Assembly (NCBI GenBank): GCA_946478755.1
Contig: CAMLDJ010000306.1
Location: 1 to 6,405, forward strand
Direction: 5' to 3'
From: an uncultured Pedobacter sp.
GTDB taxonomy: Bacteria; Bacteroidota; Bacteroidia; Sphingobacteriales; Sphingobacteriaceae
DNA length: 6,405 nt
In this document: positions 1 to 6,280 of the stretch, piece by piece
Position numbering within the stretch: the first letter of the stretch is position 1
Layout of the letters: the number at the start of each line of letters is the position of its first letter
Notes under the pieces: model-generated
Database searches by the model: none
Seen by the model: the letters and a program-made list of their open reading frames with translations, nothing else
What the model was told of the DNA's origin: nothing
Position numbers and translations under genes: made by a program

Positions 1-59
1 ATTTTCCATACGGCCAGTATGGTATCCTCGTCAATATTTTTATTAAAAACTACAGGCAT
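1..59 (-). CDS. Probable 4'-phosphopantetheinyl transferase superfamily protein (N-terminal fragment)
   Basis: The complement of bases 57-59 is an ATG that opens a frame running off the left edge. Only 19 complete codons are visible, beginning MPVVFNKNID and continuing with EDTILAVWK. This opening resembles the start of Bacteroidota Sfp-type 4'-phosphopantetheinyl transferases, which commonly begin with a short MPxV...ID.....AVWKI segment. Such enzymes move the phosphopantetheine arm of CoA onto a serine of acyl- or peptidyl-carrier proteins in the cytoplasm. None of the catalytic residues (the GxDxE and KExxxK motifs lie much further in) are inside the window, so the function rests on N-terminal resemblance recalled from memory. 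A matching TAnnTTTG box sits 20 bp upstream of the start, which supports a real gene beginning here. It is divergent from dcd. Confidence 0.6.
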   Translation of the reverse strand, partial: MPVVFNKNIDEDTILAVWK

Positions 60-79
60 CTCTATTTTAGAAAACAATG

Positions 80-87
80 CAAAAGTA
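80..87 (-). promoter_or_regulatory. Candidate -7 box (TAnnTTTG) for the left-edge gene
   Basis: Read on the minus strand the bases are TACTTTTG, a full match to the Bacteroidota primary-sigma -7 consensus TAnnTTTG. The box ends 20 bp before the minus-strand ATG at 59, which would give a leader of roughly 12-16 nt. The only upstream TTTG lies at complement 112-115 and is spaced 24 bp away, somewhat further than the usual 19-21 bp, so the -33 half is weak. An eight-base degenerate motif in AT-rich DNA can arise by chance. Confidence 0.4.
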
Positions 88-125
88 TCTTAAATTAATC
101 ATAATTTCGTCCAAATGCGATAAAC

Positions 126-170
126 CTGCAAAACTTGACATTTGTAAATTTTAACCAGCAAGTCATGCAG
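126..170. repeat. Imperfect inverted repeat between the divergent PPTase-like gene and dcd
   Basis: The left arm 126-137 (CTGCAAAACTTG) and the right arm 159-170 (CAAGTCATGCAG) pair at 10 of 12 positions. CTGCA pairs with TGCAG, ACTTG pairs with CAAGT, and a symmetric 2x2 mismatch separates them. The arms enclose a 21-nt AT-rich spacer. The repeat ends 28 bp before the dcd start. It could be a DNA operator, or a hairpin in the dcd leader RNA if transcription starts upstream of it. The rest of 60-198 shows no clear gene. For dcd itself I see only one-mismatch -7 candidates (102-109 TAATTTCG and 145-152 TAAATTTT), neither with a good -33 partner. There is no Shine-Dalgarno sequence before dcd, which is usual in this phylum. 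Confidence 0.4.
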
Positions 171-198
171 TCCTGATCGCTTAAAATAACCATACAAA

Positions 199-735
199 AT
201 GATCCTGTCTGACAAACGAATTTTAGAAGAAATAGATAAAGGTACAATTATCATTGAACCTTTTCATGCAGAAAACCTTGGAACAAACTCTTATGACGTC
301 CACCTGGGAAAATATCTTGCTACCTATAAAGACAGGATCCTGGATGCGAAGGCCCACAATAAAATTGAACATTTCGAAATCCCTAAGGAAGGCTACGTTC
401 TGCAACCCGGAACCTTATACCTGGGGGTTACACTGGAATATACGGAAACACATGCCCACGTCCCATTTCTGGAAGGTAAATCCAGTACTGGCCGCCTGGG
501 GATAGACATTCATGCCACGGCCGGAAAAGGTGATGTAGGGTTCTGTAATACCTGGACCCTGGAGATTTCCTGCGCACAGCCTGTCCGGGTCTATGCCGGC
601 ATGCCAATAGGCCAGCTGATCTATTTTGTGGTTGAGGGCCATATCGAAACCCTCTACAATATAAAAAGCGATGCCAAATACAATAACAAAACAACCAAGC
701 CGGTAGAAAGCATGATGTGGAAGAATACATTTTAG
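199..735 (+). CDS. dcd: dCTP deaminase
   Basis: Cytoplasmic trimeric enzyme that deaminates dCTP to dUTP, feeding thymidylate synthesis. At 178 residues it is close to the usual length of the family (about 170-200). The recognisable blocks are NLGTNSYDVHLG at 27-38, the core EGKSSTGRLGIDIHATAG at 92-109, then GDVGFCNTWTLEIS at 111-124 and GMPIGQLIYF at 134-143. By alignment from memory with E. coli Dcd, Glu122 in TLEIS matches the catalytic glutamate (E138) and Arg99 matches R115. Lys94 stands where E. coli has Arg110, a conservative swap that I believe is common in Bacteroidota members. The sequence alone does not settle whether it is mono- or bifunctional (deaminase plus dUTPase). The start at 199 gives the expected MILSDK opening. 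The gene stands alone on its strand, divergent from the left-edge gene and followed by a 79-bp gap. Confidence 0.93.
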   Translation: MILSDKRILEEIDKGTIIIEPFHAENLGTNSYDVHLGKYLATYKDRILDAKAHNKIEHFEIPKEGYVLQPGTLYLGVTLEYTETHAHVPFLEGKSSTGRLGIDIHATAGKGDVGFCNTWTLEISCAQPVRVYAGMPIGQLIYFVVEGHIETLYNIKSDAKYNNKTTKPVESMMWKNTF

Positions 736-770
736 CCCCCGAACGATAGTTTTTAATTGTTATAAATTAC

Positions 771-792
771 CTTCAATATTTGTATATTGAGG
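771..792 (+). terminator. Weak hairpin after dcd, possible terminator or operator
   Basis: Bases 771-779 can pair with 784-792 around a TTGT loop, giving nine pairs including one G-U. The seven inner pairs (773-779 with 784-790) form a perfect inverted repeat, TCAATAT/ATATTGA. The 3' flank is CTTTGTAATTT, T-rich but not an unbroken T run. The hairpin is AT-rich and weak, with only three G-C pairs. It lies 36 bp past the dcd stop and 22 bp before the next start, so it could end dcd transcription or be an operator-like palindrome for the downstream gene. No full TAnnTTTG box occurs in 736-814; the nearest are AATATTTG (775-782) and TAATTTAT (798-805). Confidence 0.25.
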
Positions 793-814
793 CTTTGTAA
801 TTTATGCTCACAAT

Positions 815-3514
815 ATGAAACTTAAATTTGTTTTTCCTGCCTTATTACTGCTTGGGGCCTGTTTTTCTTTCGCCTATAAACTGGCTGACGACCCCTTCTC
901 AGATCTGCTCAAGAAAATCCAGGATTATAATACAAAATATGCGCAGGAAAAGGTCCATTTACATCTGGATAAACCTTACTATGCCATTGGCGATGACATC
1001 TGGTTTAAAGCGTATGTCATCAATACACAGACTTCACAACCTTCAACCATTAGCAATGTCCTCTATGTGGAGCTGATCAATGAGAAAGACTCTGTAAAGT
1101 CCAGGTTAAAATTGCCTATGAGTGCCGGCATCACCTGGGGCGATTTTAAGCTGCCGGATACTTTAAATGAAGGCAATTACAGAATAAGGGCTTATACCCA
1201 ATGGATGAGAAATGCAGGTCCGGATTTCTTCTTTGACAAAACCCTAAAGATTGGGAACTCCTGGGCAAACAGGGTGTTTACAAATACAACCTATACTTTT
1301 AGCAAGGAGCAGACTGCCGAAAAAGTAAATGCAAAAATAAGATTTGCGGATAAGAATGGGTCGCCCTACCCCAATTGCGAAGTCAGTTATGAAGTACAAC
1401 TGAACTTCAGAAACCTGGCCAAAGGCAAAGCAGTCACAAATGCGGACGGCGAAGCAAATATTACCTTTACCAATAGCCAGCCGCAACTATACAAATCAGG
1501 AAAGCTTTTAGCCACCATAACCTTAGCCAATAAGCAAAAAATAACTAAAAGCATTCCTGTTAAGTCTACCTCAAACGATGTAGACGTCCAGTTTTTTCCG
1601 GAGAGCGGCAACCTGGTAGAGACGCTGCCCAATAAAGTTGCGATAAAAGCTGTTAACGCAGCGGGTTTGGGAGAGGACGTTACAGGAACAATTGTAGACA
1701 ATGATGGCACTGAGGTTAACCGTTTCGAGACCCGGCACCTGGGAATGGGCGCTTTTATTGTCAACCCGCAACAAGGGAAAACATACGTGGCAAAAGTAAA
1801 GTTTAAGGATGGCTCTGAAAGGACCATCAACTTACCTAAACCTCAGGCCAGTGGCTATCTCCTTTCCATCAACAATACTGGCACGGACAAGATCATTGTT
1901 AAAATCATGATGACGGCTGACAAGCTTGGCAAAGGCGAGTTAAAGCTGGCGGGCTTAAGCAATGGGAACGTATATTTCGTCTCCCGGTCGCAATCCCAAA
2001 AACAGCTCATTACTGCCGCTGTCTCCAAAAAGGAACTTCCATCTGGCATCATACAATTTACCTTATTTAGTGCAGAGAACAGTCCTGTTGCAGAAAGGCT
2101 TGCCTTTGTGAACAATATGGAAGACCGCATTCAGGCAAGTCTTGAGGGCATAAAACAAAGCTATTCGAAAAGAGAAAAAGTTGAATTGGATCTAAGGGCC
2201 AGGTATATGGACAAACCCTTGCAGGGAAGTTTCTCTGTTGCGGTGACCAATACGGCATCGGTGAAGCCCGATCCGGAGGACGAAACGAATATTTTAACCA
2301 GTTTGCTGCTCACCTCAGACCTGATCGGCTATGTCGAAAAACCCAATTATTATTTTCTTAGCCCTGATGAAAAGACGGCACAGGATCTGGATAATTTGAT
2401 GCTTACCCAAGGCTGGCGCAGGATTTTATGGAAAAATGTAATCGCTGGTGTGGCCCCGAATATCCGCTATCAGCCTGAAAAGTCCTTAAGCATCAGCGGT
2501 GTCATTACCAGTTACGGAGGTAAGCCACTCCCAAACAGCAAAGTATCTTTGTTCTCTTCATCGGGAGGCTTTTTTGCCATTGATACCTTAACCGATGCGC
2601 AGGGTCGTTTCAATTTCGATAAACTGATTTTTAACGACAGCACCAAATTTATTGTACAGGGCCGGACCGCGAAGAACAAAAAAAGTGTGGAAATTAAACT
2701 GGATGTTGTACCTGGGCAGATCGTAACCAAAAACAAAAATACCGGAGATATAGAAGTAAATGTAAATGAGGCCCTACAGGGTTATCTGAAAAGCAGTAAC
2801 AATTATTTTGACGAGCTGACCAAGCGTGGCCTGCTGGAACGGACTTTGCAGCTTCAGGAAGTCAATATTGTCGAGAAAAAAAATCCCGCGCCAAACTCCT
2901 CCAACTTAAATGGTGCCGGACGCGCCGACTATGTCATCACTGCAGATATGCTGGAAACCTGCCCTACACTTTCCCAATGTTTACAAGGACGGGTGGCCGG
3001 TTTGGTGATAGAAGGTGGCGTGGCCTACCTGATGAGAAATATGTCGAGTGGAAGACGGCCCATGCAGATCGTTTTAGATGGCATGAATATGGGATCAGAT
3101 TTCCTGGATAACATTGTCCCTTCTGATGTAGAAAGCATTGAAGTTTTAAAATCAATTGGGAATACGGCCATTTATGGTTCCCAGGGAGGGGGCGGTGTAT
3201 TGGTGATCACGACCAAAAGAGGGGGAGGTTACACCGGTTCTACCTTTGCACCTGGAATCATCACTTATTCGCCTAAAGGATATCACAGTAGCAGACAGTT
3301 CTATTCTCCGAAATACGATCCTGCAGTGCCCGACAACAGGTCAGATCTGCGCAGCACCGTATACTGGCATCCGCATGTGATAACCAATGCTGAAGGCAAA
3401 GGCCAGTTCAGCTTTTTTAATACGGACGAAGCAGGTACCTACCGGGTGGTTATAGAAGGGATAGATGTGATGGGCCACCTGGCCAGGACGGTATACACTT
3501 ATGAAGTAAAATAA
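815..3514 (+). CDS. Secreted MG2-like / TonB-receptor plug domain protein without a beta-barrel
   Basis: An 899-residue envelope protein whose exact role is unknown. The N-terminus (KLKF followed by a hydrophobic run to about 20) is an export signal. LGAC at 13-16 fits a lipobox with Cys16 as the lipid site, but ordinary cleavage after SFA (18-20) is also possible. Next is an alpha-2-macroglobulin MG2-like domain, about 46-150, with EKVHLHLDKPYYAIGDDIWF and the NYRIRAYTQWMRN strand. A second beta-sandwich segment is at about 257-345. The LMLTQGWRRILW motif (528-539) is typical of this family. A carboxypeptidase-regulatory-like domain covers about 556-630, and a TonB-receptor plug domain about 704-803 (YVITADMLETCPT, VLDGMNMG, SIEVLKS, AIYGSQGGGGVLVITT). 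About 96 residues follow the plug, including SDLRSTVYWHP and a beta-rich end. No 22-strand barrel follows, so it cannot be a TonB-dependent transporter by itself. I believe this domain order recurs across Bacteroidota, so it is not a truncation. It is followed 9 bp later by the isomerase gene. Confidence 0.85.
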   Translation: MKLKFVFPALLLLGACFSFAYKLADDPFSDLLKKIQDYNTKYAQEKVHLHLDKPYYAIGDDIWFKAYVINTQTSQPSTISNVLYVELINEKDSVKSRLKLPMSAGITWGDFKLPDTLNEGNYRIRAYTQWMRNAGPDFFFDKTLKIGNSWANRVFTNTTYTFSKEQTAEKVNAKIRFADKNGSPYPNCEVSYEVQLNFRNLAKGKAVTNADGEANITFTNSQPQLYKSGKLLATITLANKQKITKSIPVKSTSNDVDVQFFPESGNLVETLPNKVAIKAVNAAGLGEDVTGTIVDNDGTEVNRFETRHLGMGAFIVNPQQGKTYVAKVKFKDGSERTINLPKPQASGYLLSINNTGTDKIIVKIMMTADKLGKGELKLAGLSNGNVYFVSRSQSQKQLITAAVSKKELPSGIIQFTLFSAENSPVAERLAFVNNMEDRIQASLEGIKQSYSKREKVELDLRARYMDKPLQGSFSVAVTNTASVKPDPEDETNILTSLLLTSDLIGYVEKPNYYFLSPDEKTAQDLDNLMLTQGWRRILWKNVIAGVAPNIRYQPEKSLSISGVITSYGGKPLPNSKVSLFSSSGGFFAIDTLTDAQGRFNFDKLIFNDSTKFIVQGRTAKNKKSVEIKLDVVPGQIVTKNKNTGDIEVNVNEALQGYLKSSNNYFDELTKRGLLERTLQLQEVNIVEKKNPAPNSSNLNGAGRADYVITADMLETCPTLSQCLQGRVAGLVIEGGVAYLMRNMSSGRRPMQIVLDGMNMGSDFLDNIVPSDVESIEVLKSIGNTAIYGSQGGGGVLVITTKRGGGYTGSTFAPGIITYSPKGYHSSRQFYSPKYDPAVPDNRSDLRSTVYWHPHVITNAEGKGQFSFFNTDEAGTYRVVIEGIDVMGHLARTVYTYEVK

Positions 3515-3523
3515 ACACCTGCA

Positions 3524-4294
3524 ATGAATACGATAAAAGTTACCATAAAGGACCATTTAAGCCTGATCACACTGGACAGGGGCAAATCAAATGCCCTGAA
3601 CAGAGAAATGATCACCGAGCTCAACGACATACTGAATAACATTTCTGCTGATCCGAACATCGCCGGAGTCATCATCACCGGAAAAGAGCCCTTCTTCTCG
3701 GCCGGTCTGGATCTTATCGAACTCTATAATTACAGTGAAGCAGAAGCAGCATCTTTCTGGCACTTGTTCCTGGACTTCACCGCTAACGTCACCGCTTTCA
3801 GGAAACCTTTGGTAGCGGCGATAAACGGCCATAGTCCTGCCGGTGGCTGCATTATAGCGCTTGCCTGCGATTACAGGGTAATGGCTGAAGGCAAATACAT
3901 CATTGGTTTAAATGAAGTTCCGGTAGGTATCATAGTGCCCGATAGCATTTTTAACTTGTATGCTTTCTGGCTGGGCAGTGCCAATGCATCGCGCAGCCTG
4001 CTTGAAGGGAAGCTGTTCAGCCCTGAAGAAGCGTTGAAGGTAGGTTTAGTAGATGAGCTTGTCAATCCGGCAAGTATTCTTACCGCTGCGGAACGCAGGA
4101 TCAGAAAATACATGGGCATGGAGCGCAACACCTGGGAGCAAAGTAAGCTGAATATCAGAAAAGACCTCATTGCCAGCACCGGCGCTGATCAGACAGAAGC
4201 CCTGGCCATTATGTTGCGCCAATGGTGGGCGCCCACTACACGAAACATATTAAAGACGATCATCGACAATCTTCAAAGAAATAGCCATGTTTAA
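3524..4294 (+). CDS. Enoyl-CoA isomerase, ECI1-like (enoyl-CoA hydratase/isomerase family)
   Basis: A 256-residue crotonase-fold protein, full length for the family, probably cytoplasmic. Oxyanion-hole segments are FFSAGLDL (57-64) and SPAGGC (104-109). Of the two glutamates used by enoyl-CoA hydratase, the first (rat E144) is replaced by Ile110 in AGGCIIALACDY. The second is kept as Glu131 in IGLNEVPVGII. This single-Glu pattern, and the wording PAGGC..AL.CDYR and IGLNE...GII, match mitochondrial Delta3,Delta2-enoyl-CoA isomerase (ECI1/DCI, EC 5.3.3.8) as I recall it. I therefore predict that it moves a 3-enoyl double bond to the 2-trans position rather than hydrating. An automated annotation would probably say only enoyl-CoA hydratase/isomerase family. 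The start lies 9 bp after the stop of the plug protein, without a Shine-Dalgarno. The 3' end overlaps the reductase start by 8 bp, which suggests one mRNA and coupled translation. Confidence 0.85.
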   Translation: MNTIKVTIKDHLSLITLDRGKSNALNREMITELNDILNNISADPNIAGVIITGKEPFFSAGLDLIELYNYSEAEAASFWHLFLDFTANVTAFRKPLVAAINGHSPAGGCIIALACDYRVMAEGKYIIGLNEVPVGIIVPDSIFNLYAFWLGSANASRSLLEGKLFSPEEALKVGLVDELVNPASILTAAERRIRKYMGMERNTWEQSKLNIRKDLIASTGADQTEALAIMLRQWWAPTTRNILKTIIDNLQRNSHV

Positions 4295-5162
4295 TGAACC
4301 AATGTTAAGAGACGATGCCTTAAAAGGTAAAACAATTGTAATCACTGGTGGAGGAACGGGCCTTGGGAAGGCCATGGGCACCTATTTCCTTAAATTAGGC
4401 GCCAATCTGGTCATCACCAGCCGTAAGATCGATGTACTGCAAAAAACAGCTCAGGACATGGAGCAGGAAACCGGCGGCAAGGTACTTGCCCTGGCCTGCG
4501 ATGTAAGGGAATATGATCAGGTGGAGCAGGTACTGGCTGAAGGCATAAAAGTTTTTGGCAGGGTGGACAGTCTGCTGAACAATGCAGCGGGCAATTTCAT
4601 CTCCCCCACTGAACGCCTGTCGGCCAATGCATTTTCAACCGTTATCGATATTGTATTAAAAGGTTCTGTTAATTGTACACTGGCCTTCGGCAAACACTGG
4701 ATCAAGGAAAAACAAGCGGCAAGCATTTTAAATATTGTGACCACTTACGCCTTTACCGGGTCGGCTTACGTAGTACCCTCTGCATGCGCAAAAGGAGGCG
4801 TGCTGGCGATGACCCGCTCCTTAGCAGTGGAATGGGGCAAATATGGTATCCGTACCAATGCCATTGCTCCCGGGCCTTTCCCTACTAAAGGAGCCTGGGA
4901 ACGATTACTTCCGGGAGATCTGGCCGAGAAGTTCGATTTTAAAAACCGTGTTCCTTTAAAACGGGTTGGTGAGCATCAGGAACTGGCAAACCTGGCCGCG
5001 TTTTTAATCAGCGACTTTGCAGGCTATATCAATGGAGAAGTAATTACCATTGACGGTGGAGAGTGGTTACAGGGTGCAGGTCAGTTTAATGGTTTGGAAG
5101 CAATACCCAATGAAATGTGGGATGCGTTTGAACAAATGACCAGATCGGCTAAGGGAAGCTGA
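4287..5162 (+). CDS. 2,4-dienoyl-CoA reductase, SDR type (DECR1-like)
   Basis: A 291-residue short-chain dehydrogenase/reductase that would reduce 2,4-dienoyl-CoA with NADPH to a 3-enoyl-CoA, the substrate of the isomerase encoded just before it. The Rossmann motif is TGGGTGLG (20-27). SRK (45-47) after the second strand suggests NADPH preference, and NNAAGNF is at 98-104. The usual YxxxK is absent: Ser165 occupies the tyrosine position before Lys169, and Tyr154 lies 15 residues ahead of the lysine. That is the arrangement of human DECR1 (N148, Y199, S210, K214 as I recall), matched here by N103, Y154, S165 and K169 with a constant offset of 45. AAGNFISPTERLS, VPSA.AK.GV, EWGKYG, APGP and the KGS C-terminus also agree with DECR1. 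It is unrelated to the flavin/iron-sulfur FadH of E. coli. The start at 4287 overlaps the isomerase end; an internal ATG at 4302 is the alternative. Confidence 0.88.
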   Translation: MFNEPMLRDDALKGKTIVITGGGTGLGKAMGTYFLKLGANLVITSRKIDVLQKTAQDMEQETGGKVLALACDVREYDQVEQVLAEGIKVFGRVDSLLNNAAGNFISPTERLSANAFSTVIDIVLKGSVNCTLAFGKHWIKEKQAASILNIVTTYAFTGSAYVVPSACAKGGVLAMTRSLAVEWGKYGIRTNAIAPGPFPTKGAWERLLPGDLAEKFDFKNRVPLKRVGEHQELANLAAFLISDFAGYINGEVITIDGGEWLQGAGQFNGLEAIPNEMWDAFEQMTRSAKGS

Positions 5163-5165
5163 GCT

Positions 5166-6212
5166 TTACCACCTGAGCAGCGCACTTGCCCAGGTAAAAC
5201 CAGAGCCGAAGGCCGCCAGGCACACCAGGTCGCCATCCTTCACTTTACCAGCCTCCCAGGCTTCGCAAAGCGCTATTGGCACCGATGCGGCAGTAGTATT
5301 GCCGTATTTTTGAATATTGTTAAAGACTTTATCATCCGGCAAACCCAACAAGTGCTGCACATACTGGCTAATGCGTAAATTGGCCTGGTGAGGCACCAGC
5401 AGATCAATATCGGCAGCGGTTAATTCGTTGGCCGCTAATGCTTCCCTGATTACTTCCGGAAATTTTACTACCGCTTTCTTAAATACTGCAGGCCCGTCCA
5501 TATACGGCAGAGCTGCACCACTTTCCAGTTGCGTGGTCGTCAGGAATAAGCCGCCAAGTTCCTGATCCGGATATTCAGGCTTGTCTTTTAACCACTTATT
5601 GGCATGGGAACCTGGGTAAAACATAGCCAGGAGTTCTGCATCAGCACCATCGCTATGCAGGTGTGTACTTAAAATCCCCTGTCCTTCTTTCTGTGTGGGC
5701 TGCAATACCACAGCACCTGCACCATCGCCAAATATAACAGATACATTCCTGCTTCGCGTCTCAAAATCCATCGCAAAAGAATGTTTCTCGCTCCCTACAA
5801 CCAATATGTTCTTATACATTCCTGTTTTAATGAACTGATCGGCAACAGATAAGGCGTATACGAATCCGGAACATTGATTGCGAATGTCAAGTGCTCCTAT
5901 TTCCCTCATTTTCATTTCCCGTTGCAGCAAAACACCGCATCCCGGGAAGTAATAATCAGGGCTAAGGGTTGCAAAAATAATAAAATCAACTTCGTTAGGA
6001 GTGATTCCGGCTCGTTCAATAGCTATTCTCGCAGCTTCTACACCCATTGTCGTGGTTGTTTCTTCCAGCCTGTCGGCAAACCTGCGCTCTTTAATTCCGG
6101 TACGTTCCTGTATCCACTCGTCACTGGTTTCCATGAAACGCGACAGATCAGCATTGGTATACACATTTTTGGGAACGTAATAACCGATTCCGGCAATCTT
6201 TGAACGCTGCAT
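5166..6212 (-). CDS. 3-oxoacyl-ACP synthase III family protein (FabH-like ketoacyl synthase)
   Basis: A 348-residue thiolase-fold condensing enzyme, predicted to catalyse decarboxylative condensation of an acyl-CoA starter with malonyl-ACP. The KAS III triad is complete: Cys114 (NQCSGFVYAL), His275 (VPHQANLRI) and Asn305 (YGNTTAAS). TSDEWIQERTGIKER (29-43), including Trp33, matches the CoA-binding opening of FabH, and FGDGAGAVVL (161-170) and GSGFTWASALLRW (336-348) are family signatures. It departs from E. coli FabH (317 residues) in two ways: an insertion of about 27 residues in the stretch 199-234, between ELLAM and YMDGPAVFKKAV, and polar RNQ just before the catalytic Cys instead of small residues. 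This suggests a paralogue with a different acyl substrate rather than, or alongside, the housekeeping initiator FabH, so I leave the symbol blank. The gene converges on the reductase (3 bp between stops) and diverges from clpS. Confidence 0.85.
   Translation of the reverse strand: MQRSKIAGIGYYVPKNVYTNADLSRFMETSDEWIQERTGIKERRFADRLEETTTTMGVEAARIAIERAGITPNEVDFIIFATLSPDYYFPGCGVLLQREMKMREIGALDIRNQCSGFVYALSVADQFIKTGMYKNILVVGSEKHSFAMDFETRSRNVSVIFGDGAGAVVLQPTQKEGQGILSTHLHSDGADAELLAMFYPGSHANKWLKDKPEYPDQELGGLFLTTTQLESGAALPYMDGPAVFKKAVVKFPEVIREALAANELTAADIDLLVPHQANLRISQYVQHLLGLPDDKVFNNIQKYGNTTAASVPIALCEAWEAGKVKDGDLVCLAAFGSGFTWASALLRW
5171..5195. other. Hairpin at the convergent gene ends
   Basis: ACCTG (5171-5175) pairs with CAGGT (5191-5195). 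Inside, GCAG (5177-5180) pairs with TTGC (5186-5189, one G-U) around a five-base loop, with a single A/C mismatch between the two stems. It lies in the last nine codons of the KAS III-like gene and just past the reductase stop. No T run follows on either strand, so it is not a classical intrinsic terminator. It might still slow polymerase or protect 3' ends where the two transcripts converge. An alternative pairing is TTTACC (5165-5170) with GGTAAA (5193-5198). Coding constraint or chance could also explain it. Confidence 0.25.
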
Positions 6213-6240
6213 AATATCTGGCTTTGTGAATAATTTTAAG

Positions 6241-6248
6241 CAAAAATA
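6241..6248 (-). promoter_or_regulatory. Candidate -7 box (TAnnTTTG) for the KAS III-like gene
   Basis: On the minus strand the bases read TATTTTTG, a full TAnnTTTG match. The box ends 28 bp upstream of the ATG at 6212, which would give a leader of about 20-25 nt. A one-mismatch -33 element (TTTC, complement of 6271-6274) lies 22 bp further upstream. Position and match make this the best promoter candidate in the window, although AT-rich intergenic DNA produces such boxes easily. Confidence 0.45.
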
Positions 6249-6280
6249 ACTTTAACTACAACATTATTTTGAAATTACAT

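Noticed and set aside
428..730. 100-codon minus-strand open frame opposite dcd
   Set aside because: The translation is rich in Cys, Trp, Arg and Pro without any domain pattern, and it lies wholly antisense to a well-supported gene, so it is a shadow frame.
804..818. Four-codon upstream frame (ATG CTC ACA ATA TGA) whose stop overlaps the plug-gene start
   Set aside because: Such minimal frames arise often by chance in AT-rich leaders, and no ribosome-binding signal supports its translation.
1387..1830. 147-codon minus-strand open frame inside the plug-protein gene
   Set aside because: It has no recognisable motif and no promoter-like context, and the opposite strand carries a continuous, family-matching protein.
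815..3514. Plug protein as a truncated TonB-dependent transporter (pseudogene)
   Set aside because: The frame is intact from export signal to stop, the tail after the plug is a non-barrel beta domain, and the MG2-like N-terminus is not part of transporter architecture. It is better read as a distinct full-length family.
4287..5162. Reductase as 3-oxoacyl-ACP reductase (FabG)
   Set aside because: The YxxxK tyrosine is absent, and the active-site layout and many flanking blocks match DECR1 instead.
5874..6203. 109-codon plus-strand open frame opposite the KAS III-like gene
   Set aside because: It has low-complexity Ser/Phe/Cys composition and lies antisense to a gene with a complete catalytic triad.
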